In this document: positions 54,403-62,763 of the stretch, piece by piece
Numbering within the stretch: the first letter of the stretch is position 1
Layout: each line of letters opens with the position of its first letter
From: Exiguobacterium aurantiacum
GTDB lineage: Bacteria; Bacillota; Bacilli; Exiguobacteriales; Exiguobacteriaceae
Length of the DNA: 64,000 bases
Direction of reading: 5' to 3'
Assembly: GCF_001766415.1 (NCBI RefSeq)
Contig: NZ_MKXO01000006.1
Coordinates: 1-64,000 of the forward strand
Notes under the pieces: model-generated
What the model was told of the DNA's origin: nothing
The model's input: only the letters and a program-made list of their open reading frames with translations
Databases searched by the model: none
Program-made: the position numbers and the translations under genes

Positions 54403-54568
54403 TACCCTTCGTTCTTGTGGAGCCGATGATATCTATATAGATTTAGGTGTCGTCTATTACGGTGATATGAAACTAGAGTTCGAATCTGATTTCTTAATGA
54501 AACTTGCGAACTTAAAGATTCCATTTTTGATTAGTGGTTGTGAAGAGAAGGGGGAGAACTCACAATGA
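54374..54568 (+). CDS. Short protein of unknown function
   Basis: This frame of about 64 residues starts MINTLTEHIDTLRSCG and contains DDIYIDLGVVYYGDMKLEF, which looks like genuine protein. An alternative ATG two codons upstream is at 54368. There is no clear ribosome binding site, and it lies in a region with a gene remnant, so it may be the 3' part of a frame-shifted gene rather than an intact one. Confidence 0.4.
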   Translation: MINTLTEHIDTLRSCGADDIYIDLGVVYYGDMKLEFESDFLMKLANLKIPFLISGCEEKGENSQ

Positions 54569-54777
54569 GAACAAAGCATCAACGTCTATTTTTTCTATAT
54601 CTCGGGGCAGGTCTATTAAATATCGGGCTTTTACTGCTCATGCCGTTTCTCCAGGTGGAGAGCACGACTTGGATGTTTATCATGTTTCCGTTATTGACCG
54701 TCATTTGGTTTGCGAATGCGTTTGTGCAGTGGAAACAAATGAAAAAAATTGCGGATGAACATAGTAAAGTTGTATGA
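54565..54777 (+). CDS. Small two-TM membrane protein
   Basis: The 70-residue protein has two hydrophobic helices (about residues 8-28 and 35-52) and a charged tail. GAAGGGGGAG lies 8 bases before the ATG. Function unknown. A second small membrane gene follows 25 bp later, so the two may form a pair. Confidence 0.6.
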   Translation: MRTKHQRLFFLYLGAGLLNIGLLLLMPFLQVESTTWMFIMFPLLTVIWFANAFVQWKQMKKIADEHSKVV

Positions 54778-54802
54778 GCCAAATCAAAAGGAGACCAATT
54801 GA

Positions 54803-54973
54803 ATGAATGCACGAGCCAAAATGTGGTACGGGCTCGCTATCCTTCACGGGATAATTGGTTTATTCGTGCCAATCGTGGGACTTCCTTTGTCACGTATGAT
54901 TGTCCCGCTGCTACTGTGCGGGTTTCAGATTCTGTTAGCGAGACAAGAACAGAAAGTGTCATTAAACAAATGA
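54803..54973 (+). CDS. Small two-TM membrane protein (56 residues)
   Basis: The frame encodes 56 residues starting MNARAKMWYGLAILH, with two hydrophobic segments and a polar tail. AAAGGAG lies eight bases before the ATG. Its short length and position right after a similar gene suggest a small-membrane-protein pair of unknown function. Confidence 0.55.
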   Translation: MNARAKMWYGLAILHGIIGLFVPIVGLPLSRMIVPLLLCGFQILLARQEQKVSLNK

Positions 54974-54991
54974 ATGTTAGTCAGGTGAGAT

Positions 54992-55420
54992 CTAACAACC
55001 CTCATCTTGATACGGATTCGCATACAAATCGATGTCAAACTCGGCCCGAATCCGATGGGCGAATTGAATCGTGTCTAAATCAAAGGAAAGCGCAGGTGTT
55101 TGTCCTTCTTCAATCATAATCACGATGATGAATCGCGCTTGCAGGTCGTCATATGTGTTATAGATGTCATCTAAAATTGTTTCTTTTCCACGAAGTTGCG
55201 TAATGATGTGTTGAAGCTGATGGTTCACATCAAACGAAGGCTGATATCCTGTACCAAGTGACCACGATGTATGTTCGCGAGGACGAGAAGAATAGCCTTT
55301 CTCACCTCGTTTGAAGGTTTCTGTAGGAATGAGTCCTAGCCGATGTGTCACGTCTTCGATTGAGAAATCCTCGGCTAGCAGTCGGAAATAGACCAAAACT
55401 TCAGTTTGTGCAGGAATCAT
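54992..55420 (-). CDS. DUF4279 domain protein
   Basis: The 142-residue protein has the DUF4279 look: VYFRLLAEDFSIEDVTHRLGLIPTETF near the N terminus and HTSWSLGTGY in the middle. DUF4279 proteins are often encoded near toxin-immunity or defence loci; their role is unknown. The ATG at 55420 has GAGG upstream; a longer frame from 55519 is unlikely. Convergent with the small membrane genes. Confidence 0.75.
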   Translation of the reverse strand: MIPAQTEVLVYFRLLAEDFSIEDVTHRLGLIPTETFKRGEKGYSSRPREHTSWSLGTGYQPSFDVNHQLQHIITQLRGKETILDDIYNTYDDLQARFIIVIMIEEGQTPALSFDLDTIQFAHRIRAEFDIDLYANPYQDEGC

Positions 55421-55492
55421 GTACAGCCTCTTTTCTTTGTATGACAGTCTATTTGAGTATAAAGGAAGTAATCGAAAGAAAGGAATATCAAC

Positions 55493-55963
55493 ATGACTCA
55501 ACGCGAACGTTTTGATCATTTATATGAAGCGGGGAAACGTTCCACCCGCCAAGCACTTCTTCTTGGATTGTTCATTGTCCTACTAGGTCTTATCTTTTGG
55601 TTTACAGGCGAGCGTCGACTCGCCGAACTAATTTGGTTCGTCTTGTTCATTCCGGTCGTCTCGTTCGTCAAAATACGGGCACGAACGAAGACGATGCTCC
55701 CGTTCAACGATGCTCCCGACTATCGGCGACTCGTCTGGTATGAATATTGGAGCGGTATGGCCATGATTGTGATCTTTTGTGTATTGATTGTGACGTTGCT
55801 GTTACGTTCGGAACAAGCAAATATTTTAATTCTCGTTGTGGCGTTCAACCTATTTGCGTGGATGGCTTCTTCTAAAATTGATCAAAAGCTTGCCACCATC
55901 GACCCGGAACACGTGACGCATAAAGTCTATGAACGCGGAAAAGTCGGTTTCTTTCCGAAATGA
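55493..55963 (+). CDS. Small four-TM membrane protein, paralogue family member 1
   Basis: The 156-residue protein has an N-terminal TQRERF segment, four predicted membrane helices in two pairs and a late DPEHVTHKV motif. The same plan recurs in the five tandem genes at 60105-62480. Function unknown. It is a lone copy, 4.1 kb before the tandem cluster, with a strong palindromic terminator directly after it. Confidence 0.65.
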   Translation: MTQRERFDHLYEAGKRSTRQALLLGLFIVLLGLIFWFTGERRLAELIWFVLFIPVVSFVKIRARTKTMLPFNDAPDYRRLVWYEYWSGMAMIVIFCVLIVTLLLRSEQANILILVVAFNLFAWMASSKIDQKLATIDPEHVTHKVYERGKVGFFPK

Positions 55964-55972
55964 AAGCAATCA

Positions 55973-56000
55973 AAAGGGAGTAGCGCGCGCTACTCCCTTT
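55973..56000. terminator. Palindromic bidirectional terminator
   Basis: AAAGGGAGTAGCGCG and its complement CGCGCTACTCCCTTT form a 28-base perfect palindrome, ten bases after the family member 1 stop and close to the convergent small membrane gene. Confidence 0.8.
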
Positions 56001-56004
56001 CGCT

Positions 56005-56220
56005 TTAATCCTGAACGATCGTGAAGCTGTAGGCGTTCGTGAGCGGGTTATGGATGATTAACTCATAGCTGAGCTGTTGTTCGTCTGCCTTATCGACCAG
56101 CAGATTGATCTCCGACATGTTAAATACGCGTTGGCAGGCAATCGTCGAAAATAGCACCACACCGCCGATGATGGCTGTGATGACGAGACGTTTCGTCCAA
56201 ATTGTGAATGATGTCGACAT
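56005..56220 (-). CDS. Membrane-anchored small protein
   Basis: The 71-residue protein has one N-terminal hydrophobic helix (about residues 10-28) and a short soluble domain with beta-strand character. It overlaps the upstream gene by one base (TAATG), so the two are coupled. Function unknown. Confidence 0.55.
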   Translation of the reverse strand: MSTSFTIWTKRLVITAIIGGVVLFSTIACQRVFNMSEINLLVDKADEQQLSYELIIHNPLTNAYSFTIVQD

Positions 56221-56447
56221 TAAGGGCGTGCCTCCATCTTTTCTTCGATTCGTTCGAGACGTTCCACTAAAACGTCGAACTGTTGTTGCTGATGAGCTGC
56301 GGCTTGACGCTCCAGATCGAGTCGCGTGTCAGCTCGTTTTTCATAACGACCGATAAAACGAACAATCAACACGATGACGGTGATGATTAACGCGAGTGGG
56401 ACAATCATCGCCAATAAACTAAATAGTGACATGAGCAAGAAATCCAT
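56220..56447 (-). CDS. Small membrane protein with coiled-coil tail
   Basis: The 75-residue protein has a hydrophobic N-terminal half (residues 3-33) and a charged C-terminal helix (ERLERIEEKMEARP) that could form a coiled coil. AGGAGGG precedes the ATG. It forms a two-gene unit with the next protein. Confidence 0.6.
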   Translation of the reverse strand: MDFLLMSLFSLLAMIVPLALIITVIVLIVRFIGRYEKRADTRLDLERQAAAHQQQQFDVLVERLERIEEKMEARP

Positions 56448-56552
56448 TCTGTTCCCTCCTTACCGAAGTAATCCTAAATAAGTATACTTCCAAATTCATA
56501 CAAAATGGAAGGGAGTCATGGATGTGACGTTTGTCCAACTTTTTGTCACGGT

Positions 56553-56813
56553 CTATTTTTTCAAGGGCGTCTCATTTTGGTCTGCATCATCGAAATGAAA
56601 CTCGACGAAAATCAGCCCGAGGATGAGATACATGATTATGAGGGTTCGAACTAAATCGGGCACGTAGAGGATTTGGAAAAACAGTAGCCCTTCAAACGAG
56701 AACACGAATAGATAGGCGAGGAGATACATGAAAACCTTTCCTCTGCGAAATCGAGAAAACAGGCGGATGCCTACGAGGAACGGATAAAGGAACGTCTTGA
56801 ATGAATTAGGCAT
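56553..56813 (-). CDS. Small membrane protein
   Basis: A protein of about 86 residues with two hydrophobic helices and an acidic tail. The ATG at 56813 has AAAGGA upstream; an ATG at 56840 would overlap the stop of the upstream gene (ATGA) and give 95 residues. Either start is possible. Function unknown. Confidence 0.5.
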   Translation of the reverse strand: MPNSFKTFLYPFLVGIRLFSRFRRGKVFMYLLAYLFVFSFEGLLFFQILYVPDLVRTLIIMYLILGLIFVEFHFDDADQNETPLKK

Positions 56814-56836
56814 GTTGGTAAATCCTTTCTTGGATG

Positions 56837-57118
56837 TCATCGCTCATTGCGTGGAACGTAACCGGGTTTTGTCCGTCTGCGTCTGACATCCGATTCGAAG
56901 TAATACAGTGGGGTGAACAAACTTGTCGAAAGATAAAGTGAGATAAAGGTTTCTAGTAATAATGGCACTGGGAGTAAATCTTCGATTACGAGAATCCATC
57001 CAGGGATAAAGAACAGCATGAGAGCATACGTCATCCCACCTTCTGTTTTGATAAACGGATACAACCCACGCATCAATAAAATATACGGGAATAAAAGATA
57101 ATATAAAATTCGTTTCAC
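56837..57118 (-). CDS. Small membrane protein
   Basis: A protein of about 93 residues with three hydrophobic segments and a basic C terminus. GTG 57118 is chosen because AAAGGA lies nine bases upstream; an ATG at 57226 would overlap the divergent amine oxidase. It is probably cotranscribed with the small membrane gene downstream. Function unknown. Confidence 0.55.
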   Translation of the reverse strand: MKRILYYLLFPYILLMRGLYPFIKTEGGMTYALMLFFIPGWILVIEDLLPVPLLLETFISLYLSTSLFTPLYYFESDVRRRRTKPGYVPRNER

Positions 57119-57213
57119 GTCGTGACGTCCTTTCTCGAGCGATTCGCTCAAGTCATGTAGAAGTATCTTTTTCAGTATAATGGGAGCACCACGTATAGAG
57201 AAGGAGTATTTAC

Positions 57214-58254
57214 ATGAGCAAATCAATCGCCATCATCGGGGCGGGCGTCAGCGGCCTGTACGCCGCCTCGCTCCTCATCGAAAAAGGCTATGACGTCACC
57301 GTGTTTGAAGCACGCGATCGCATCGGGGGACGGGTGTTGAGCCAAAACGGCTTCGACCTCGGTCCGACGTGGTATTGGCCGGATACCGAGAAGACGATCA
57401 CGCAACTCGTCGACCGGCTCGGACTTCCGGCGTTCCCGCAATACGCGACCGGCGACTTGATGCTCGAGCGGCAAGCTGGCGTGATCGAGCGCCACACGTT
57501 GCCACCCGAACAGACCGTTCTATCGATGCGACTTGAAGGCGGTATGACGACACTGACTACAGCGCTCGCTGCCAGACTTCCAGAAGGGACAATCGAACTC
57601 GAGACGACCGTCACGTCGATTCACCAGACAGAAGACGGGGTATCGGTCGCAGTCGAAGCAGGGTGGACAAAAACGTTCCATCACGTCATGTTAGCCACCC
57701 CACCTCGGCTCGTCTCACGCATCTCGTTTCAACCGGAACTGTCTGAAGCGACAAAGGCGAAGCTGTCGGCTACACCGACGTGGATGGCTGGACAAGCGAA
57801 AGTGGTCGCCGTCTACGATCGTCCATTTTGGCGAGACGCCGGCTTATCGGGTCTCGGTATGAGTTGGTCCGGGGTGTTGCAGGAGATTCATGACGCGTCA
57901 GCGCCGGGAGGGTACGGGGCACTGTTCGGTTTCTTCCGGTTGTCGCCTGCTGAGCGGGCCGCGCTTGACCGGGACGAGCTCAATCGTCTCGTCGTCGAGC
58001 AACTCGTTCGACTGTTCGGGGAAGAGGCGCGCGAGCCGCGTGGCGTCTTGTACGTGGATTGGTCGAGTGACCGCGACACGGCAAGTTCGCAAGATGCCCA
58101 ACCGTTGACCGACTTCCCTGTTTACGGACCGATTACGCTCGACATCTCTTGGGGAGACAAGCTCTCACTTGCTGGGACCGAGACGGATTCCATGTTCGGC
58201 GGTCATATCGAAGGGGCGCTTCGTTCTGCAATCCGGGTCGTCGAGCAACTCTAA
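57214..58254 (+). CDS. Flavin-containing amine oxidase family protein
   Basis: The 346-residue protein starts with the FAD motif IAIIGAGVSGLYAASLL and the GRVLSQNGFDLGPTWYW segment, typical of monoamine oxidase/protoporphyrinogen oxidase-like flavoproteins. The late LAGTETDSMFGGHIEGAL matches the family FAD-contact motif. It is shorter than mammalian enzymes. Substrate unknown. GGAG precedes the ATG. Confidence 0.88.
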   Translation: MSKSIAIIGAGVSGLYAASLLIEKGYDVTVFEARDRIGGRVLSQNGFDLGPTWYWPDTEKTITQLVDRLGLPAFPQYATGDLMLERQAGVIERHTLPPEQTVLSMRLEGGMTTLTTALAARLPEGTIELETTVTSIHQTEDGVSVAVEAGWTKTFHHVMLATPPRLVSRISFQPELSEATKAKLSATPTWMAGQAKVVAVYDRPFWRDAGLSGLGMSWSGVLQEIHDASAPGGYGALFGFFRLSPAERAALDRDELNRLVVEQLVRLFGEEAREPRGVLYVDWSSDRDTASSQDAQPLTDFPVYGPITLDISWGDKLSLAGTETDSMFGGHIEGALRSAIRVVEQL

Positions 58255-58256
58255 CC

Positions 58257-58296
58257 AAAAATGCGTATCCTCCCAAGTCGGGACGATACGCATTTT
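58257..58296. terminator. Bidirectional terminator
   Basis: AAAAATGCGTATC and GATACGCATTTTT form a perfect 13-bp stem, with an inner TCCC/GGGA pairing. It serves the amine oxidase gene and the convergent marR-MFS operon. Confidence 0.88.
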
Positions 58297-58727
58297 TATT
58301 TGAACTTCTGAATCATCAACGCGAGTGCGCGATTGATCATCTTCATCTCGTCATCCTCGAGCACAGAGAACATCTCTTCGGCGAGCTGTTCTTCGATTCG
58401 GTCGACTTGTTTCGAGTAGTCAAGGCCGACCGGACCGAGCCGGATGAAACTCTCGCGCAAGTTGTCCGGGTTTTTCTCTTTTTGGACGAACTGGCGTTGC
58501 TCGAGCACTTTCAACACTTGGCTGACCGCACTTTTTGAGATGTTCATCTTCGTCGCAATCTCGGTCGTCGTCCACGTGTCTTTTCGTTTGAAGAGCAGCA
58601 ACATCTGTTCTTGCTGGTAACTGAGTTCAAACTCGTTCAAGTCGGTAAAGTATTTGGTGAACAACAAGTCGAGCTCGTCGACTTGACGATACATCTCAAT
58701 GACTTGTTGTTTGCGTGTCTCTTTCAA
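58296..58727 (-). CDS. MarR family transcriptional regulator
   Basis: The protein of 143-149 residues has the MarR winged helix: LSYQQEQMLLLF, TTTEIATKMNISKSAVSQVLKVLEQRQFV. It is encoded after an MFS transporter and likely represses that operon. A TTG start at 58727 has AGGAG eight bases upstream; an ATG at 58745 has only a poorly spaced site. Its likely operator is the AGTTAAGTTAACT palindrome near 59984. Confidence 0.85.
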   Translation of the reverse strand: MKETRKQQVIEMYRQVDELDLLFTKYFTDLNEFELSYQQEQMLLLFKRKDTWTTTEIATKMNISKSAVSQVLKVLEQRQFVQKEKNPDNLRESFIRLGPVGLDYSKQVDRIEEQLAEEMFSVLEDDEMKMINRALALMIQKFK

Positions 58728-58748
58728 AACCCGTTCTCCTTTCATTCC

Positions 58749-59954
58749 TTAACGTGTATCACGGAACGTCTGGCTCCGCACATACAGGACGATACTAAAT
58801 GCTAGTCCGATTATACCAAACGTGATGAGGAGCGTTTGAATCGGAACGGATAACGCGACAAGGATTGATAGCACGGCGAACGCGATCGGCTCTAGGCCGG
58901 ACGCGGCGAGCGCCATGATGCTCATGACGCGACCGATCTTATCTTGGTCGCTATGCTCTTGCATGAGCGTGACGGCCGGTAAATAGACGAGCATCAGCAT
59001 GAAGCCGCTCATGGCCGCCGCGAAAGCGAGCATCGGGACGGACTCGGCCTGCGTGTAGAAGAGAAACGCGACAATCGTCAAAAACAAGGCGCGGAAAACG
59101 AAGCGGCCGCGGTGGACCGACCGCAACAACAGGACGAGGAAACTCGCGACGAACGTCCCGACAGCAAGCCCGCCTTCAATTAGACTCAAATCAAACGCCG
59201 TTCCGCCGCGTTCACCGACGAGGATCGGGATGCTCATGATGAGCGGTCCCATGATGAACAAGTTGACGATCGCAATCGAGAACGTACCGCTCCGTAGGAT
59301 TGGTGTCTTCGAGACGTAGCGGATTCCTTCTTTCAAATCAAAGACGACGTGTTTGAGCGACATCGTCTGTGCCGCTGGGATATGGTCTCGAATCAGCCGT
59401 GGCATCATCAAGAAAGCAGAGATAAAGATGAGCGTGGCCGCCGTACTAAAGCTAAGACCGAAGCCGCCCCATGTCAACAGAAGACCAGCTAAAAATGGAC
59501 CGATCACGAACATGAGCTCGAGCGACCCTTGGAATAACGAGTTGGCGCGTTGGAGCTCATGTTTTTTGACGAGTGACGGGATGAGTGAAGACAGTGCCGG
59601 ATACGACATGCCGTCCAATAGTCCGAACGCAATCGAGATAAGGATTAAGGCGATCACGGAATAAGCGTCGGCCAAGTGCAACGCGACGACGACGAGCATC
59701 AAGACACCTTGCCCGAGGTTCGTCAAAAATAAGAGACGACTCTTTTGATAACGGTCGGCGAAAACACCGCCGAACATCATCATGATCACGCGCGGCAACG
59801 AGACGGCCGTCATGATGATGCCGAGCAGGGCCGGTTGTCTCAACACATCAATCGTGAGCCACGACATGCTCAAAAAGAAGATCGAAAAACCGAGCGTCAG
59901 CGTCATGCCGGACAGCCAAGTGAAAATGAAACGGGAATTGTGTAGCAAGTTCAT
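58749..59954 (-). CDS. MFS transporter
   Basis: The 401-residue protein has about 12 membrane helices and major facilitator features including FGGVFADRYQKSRLL between helices 2 and 3 and GRVMSIMALAASGLEP later. It resembles multidrug or macrolide-type exporters, but the substrate is unknown. It precedes a MarR regulator gene in one operon and has a consensus promoter. Confidence 0.88.
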   Translation of the reverse strand: MNLLHNSRFIFTWLSGMTLTLGFSIFFLSMSWLTIDVLRQPALLGIIMTAVSLPRVIMMMFGGVFADRYQKSRLLFLTNLGQGVLMLVVVALHLADAYSVIALILISIAFGLLDGMSYPALSSLIPSLVKKHELQRANSLFQGSLELMFVIGPFLAGLLLTWGGFGLSFSTAATLIFISAFLMMPRLIRDHIPAAQTMSLKHVVFDLKEGIRYVSKTPILRSGTFSIAIVNLFIMGPLIMSIPILVGERGGTAFDLSLIEGGLAVGTFVASFLVLLLRSVHRGRFVFRALFLTIVAFLFYTQAESVPMLAFAAAMSGFMLMLVYLPAVTLMQEHSDQDKIGRVMSIMALAASGLEPIAFAVLSILVALSVPIQTLLITFGIIGLAFSIVLYVRSQTFRDTR

Positions 59955-59977
59955 AAGAAGACCTCATTTTTAAATAA

Positions 59978-60021
59978 AGTTAAGTTAACTAAACTATAAA
60001 GCGAGATTTGAATCTGGTCAA
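59978..60021 (-). promoter_or_regulatory. Promoter and MarR-type operator of the MFS operon
   Basis: On the minus strand TTGACC (60021-60016) and TATAGT (59998-59993) are 17 bases apart. AGTTAAGTTAACT (59978-59990), a near-palindrome, lies over the expected transcription start and is a candidate site for the MarR protein encoded in the operon. Confidence 0.7.
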
Positions 60022-60104
60022 GCAAATCGGACCGACGAGAAAAATGTAAAAAAACGGAACTTTTTGAGGCGGAGAAACGTATAATTATAGAAGAGGTGAA
60101 CGAT

Positions 60105-60560
60105 ATGACCAAACAAGAGCGCTTAAATGAAATGATTAAAGGAAATCGGAAATGGCTTCTCGTACGGCTCGGTTTTGCGATTCCGCTTGCTGTGCTTATC
60201 TTCTTATTTTTACAAACCGAGACGCAAGCGTTGGTATATGGCAGTTTGATGATTGCGACATTGCTGGCGTATGGATTTACTGTTGTTCGAAAAAGTCAGT
60301 TCATGAGCAGTTTTACCGAGCGGGTCCGGGCCAAGCGTGTCATTCACATCCAGTATGCATTTGATTATGTGATGATCGGCTTTATCGGTTTCGCTTTCCC
60401 GTTGCTCATGAAGCTAGAAACAATCATCTGGGTCCCGTTTTTAGTGTTTTCGCTTACGGCTTTAGCCTTGGTGCTTGTCGAGCGTCTGCTTGATGAGAAG
60501 GTAAAACGAATCGATCCCGAGCAACCGACGCGTCGAGACGTCAAACGAGAAAGTTTTTGA
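60105..60560 (+). CDS. Paralogue family member 2 (four-TM protein)
   Basis: The 151-residue protein starts MTKQERLNEM, has four membrane helices in two pairs separated by a basic loop (ERVRAKRVIHIQYA), and ends with a DPEQPTRRD motif. It is the first of five adjacent genes of the same layout. The ATG at 60105 has AGAGGTG upstream; a GTG at 60096 lies within that site. TATAAT at 60080-60085 may be the -10 box of the cluster. Function unknown. Confidence 0.65.
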   Translation: MTKQERLNEMIKGNRKWLLVRLGFAIPLAVLIFLFLQTETQALVYGSLMIATLLAYGFTVVRKSQFMSSFTERVRAKRVIHIQYAFDYVMIGFIGFAFPLLMKLETIIWVPFLVFSLTALALVLVERLLDEKVKRIDPEQPTRRDVKRESF

Positions 60561-60572
60561 GGAGGGGATTAG

Positions 60573-61031
60573 ATGACAAAACAAGAGCGCATCAACGCCA
60601 TTTATAAAATGAATCAAAAGTTAATGTGGGCTCGCAGTGTCTTGGTTATTGTGATGATGTTTTGTGTTTTCTCGATTCAAAGATTCGAACAGGGAAGCGG
60701 ATGGTACATCGTTGGCGTAGCTAGTAGTCTCATGTTGATTAGTGTCGTGATCAGTTATGAAAGCCGTTTTGTGAAGAGTTTGACGAGAAAGCATAATGCG
60801 AAACAAATCATCATGAGGCAATATGTGTACGATTTTGCTGTCGTTCCACTACTTATTTTCATCTATCTTTTGACCGGACGACTCGGGGTAATGTGGTTGG
60901 GACCTGTTTTAGTAATCGGTGTCATAATCGGATTTTACCGCATTCAACGAAAGCTCGAAGATCGATTGATGCGTGAAGATCCAGAACACCCGAGACGTCG
61001 CGACATCAAACTTGGTAACGTCAAAGATTAA
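60573..61031 (+). CDS. Paralogue family member 3 (four-TM protein)
   Basis: The 152-residue protein starts MTKQERINAI and ends with DPEHPRRRD, the same subtype as member 2. Its four helices are spaced as in the neighbours. GAGGAGGGG precedes the ATG, 12 bp after member 2. Function unknown. Confidence 0.65.
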   Translation: MTKQERINAIYKMNQKLMWARSVLVIVMMFCVFSIQRFEQGSGWYIVGVASSLMLISVVISYESRFVKSLTRKHNAKQIIMRQYVYDFAVVPLLIFIYLLTGRLGVMWLGPVLVIGVIIGFYRIQRKLEDRLMREDPEHPRRRDIKLGNVKD

Positions 61032-61042
61032 GGAGGAGACTG

Positions 61043-61525
61043 ATGGACCAGGAAACTCGATTCCAAGCGCTGTTACAAGTCGACAAAACGTATCGACGCT
61101 TTATGCTTGGGAGCAGTGTACTCCTTTTCGTGGGTGCGCTCTACTTTATGATGCAGACGACTTACTCCGGCATGATCGCGGTTGTTGGCCTCGTGCCGAC
61201 GTTATTTTTCGAATGGAAGAAGACGATTGTCTACCTGCAATTCAATGACGACTGGGCGTATCGTCGTTTAATCAAAGTGAATTTTTTCTCACTATGCTTT
61301 ACTTTCTTTTTACTGTTCGGTCTGGTCGCCTTGTTTTTGACGGGCCACATGAACCGTGACGGATTCATGTGGGCAATGGTGATCGGGGCACCACCTTCCA
61401 TCTTGTTGCCGTTTTGGATTGATCGGAAACTGTTGCAACTTGATCCGGAACATGTTACTTCCAGTATGCTAGCGAAAGCCAGTCGTGAGCAACTGAAGCG
61501 TTGGCTTGACGGAATCAATGATTAG
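61043..61525 (+). CDS. Paralogue family member 4 (four-TM protein)
   Basis: The 160-residue protein belongs to the DPEHVT subtype (LDPEHVTSSML), like member 1 at 55493. The loop between helix pairs has NDDWAYRRL, comparable to NDAPDYRRL in member 1. AAGGAGGAG precedes the ATG, 11 bp after member 3. Function unknown. Confidence 0.65.
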   Translation: MDQETRFQALLQVDKTYRRFMLGSSVLLFVGALYFMMQTTYSGMIAVVGLVPTLFFEWKKTIVYLQFNDDWAYRRLIKVNFFSLCFTFFLLFGLVALFLTGHMNRDGFMWAMVIGAPPSILLPFWIDRKLLQLDPEHVTSSMLAKASREQLKRWLDGIND

Positions 61526-61542
61526 AAAAGGAATGAAACGGT

Positions 61543-61995
61543 ATGACGAAACAAGAACGGATAGACCGAATGGATACATATCGCAGTCAGTGGAAGAAAC
61601 GGCGGGAGACGTTATTCGCCCCGTTCCCTGCATTCTTCTTTTTTTCTCTACTCGCTGAAGAGATTTGGTGGTTATGGACAGGGTTGATGGCATTGTTAGT
61701 AGCCGGACTGATAGTATCTTTGTGGAAGGAAGCCGATGTGTTTGCTCGTTTGTCTGACAAACCTGAGGTGCAACGGGCGACACGGAACGTCTACTGGATT
61801 CTCATCGGTTGGCTCGCCTTCACAGTCGGTAGTGTCGTCAGCTATAAAATCGTGGCCCCATGGCAGGTGTGGATACTGTTTGTTGGTGTTGCCCTCGTGC
61901 TGACGCTCTTTTATAACCGATTCAACAAATCCGTCAGCAAAGACCCCGAGCAACCGCTTCGTTCAGAATTAGCTACGGCGAGAGGTGTCCTATGA
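61543..61995 (+). CDS. Paralogue family member 5 (four-TM protein)
   Basis: The 150-residue protein starts MTKQERIDRM and has DPEQPLRSE near its end, the EQP subtype of members 2 and 3. It overlaps member 6 by 4 bp (ATGA). Subtypes thus alternate along the cluster. Function unknown. Confidence 0.65.
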   Translation: MTKQERIDRMDTYRSQWKKRRETLFAPFPAFFFFSLLAEEIWWLWTGLMALLVAGLIVSLWKEADVFARLSDKPEVQRATRNVYWILIGWLAFTVGSVVSYKIVAPWQVWILFVGVALVLTLFYNRFNKSVSKDPEQPLRSELATARGVL

Positions 61996-62480
61996 CTAGC
62001 CTGACGAGAAAAGAACGCATTAATCAGCTACTCGTACAAGACGATACCCATTGGTTTGTACGGTGGTGGATTTGGATGGCCGGGCTCGTCGCCACGGTCG
62101 TCGTCGGCTATATGGCACCGACGTGGCTCCCGTTTGTCTTGGCCATCTCCTATTTCCCGTATTTATGCCTGGAGTGGCGTAAGACGAAGCTCCTGCTCAC
62201 GTTCAACGAAAGCCGTCGCTACACACGCTGGGTCTACATGGGCTTCGTGTTCGAATGGATCGGATTCGTCGCGATTTTGAGCCTGTTCGCTTTCTATCAT
62301 GCAGGTGTTGTTTCGATTCAAGTTCTGCTGGCACTCATTGTCAGTTTGATTGTTTTCAGTATCCTCACCCCACGCTGGCTCGATCGATTCATCTTGATGT
62401 TCGATGACGACCATGTCACCGCGAAAGTGTTGAGCAAAGCAAAAGAACAACGGAATACCGAGCACAAAACGAGTCAATGA
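61992..62480 (+). CDS. Paralogue family member 6 (four-TM protein)
   Basis: The 162-residue protein starts MTSLTRKERINQLL and has DDDHVTAKV near the end, the HVT subtype. The loop NESRRYTRW matches NDDWAYRRL of member 4. It is translationally coupled to member 5, so a EQP-type and a HVT-type protein may work as a pair. An imperfect hairpin and T run (62470-62503) follow. Confidence 0.65.
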   Translation: MTSLTRKERINQLLVQDDTHWFVRWWIWMAGLVATVVVGYMAPTWLPFVLAISYFPYLCLEWRKTKLLLTFNESRRYTRWVYMGFVFEWIGFVAILSLFAFYHAGVVSIQVLLALIVSLIVFSILTPRWLDRFILMFDDDHVTAKVLSKAKEQRNTEHKTSQ

Positions 62481-62657
62481 CACATGTCATGGTTCGTTTT
62501 TTTTCATTAAGCAATCTCGAATTATGAATCGATAAGCTTCGTAAAGACGCTAGTTCACATAAGGATCCACTTTGTGAGAGTTGGAGAATACCGAGGGCAT
62601 AGGTAACAAGGTCATTGACCTAAAGATAAGATTTATCCATAAATTATATTTTTTATA

Positions 62658-62731
62658 GAAACGTTTCGATAAACCATTGCATCTCATTTTGTAAGCGCTT
62701 ATACTTTTGATATACACAGGTGAAACGTTTC
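62658..62731 (+). promoter_or_regulatory. Beta-glucosidase promoter with three operator sites
   Basis: TTGCAT (62677-62682) and TATACT (62700-62705) are 17 bases apart. TGTAAGCGCTTATA (62690-62703) between them resembles a cre site for CcpA. GAAACGTTTC occurs twice, at 62658-62667 and 62722-62731, on each side of the promoter with centres 64 bases apart, the layout of a LacI-family repressor that loops DNA. Confidence 0.75.
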
Positions 62732-62763
62732 GATTTACAAATTAGAGATAAAGGCGGGATGGA

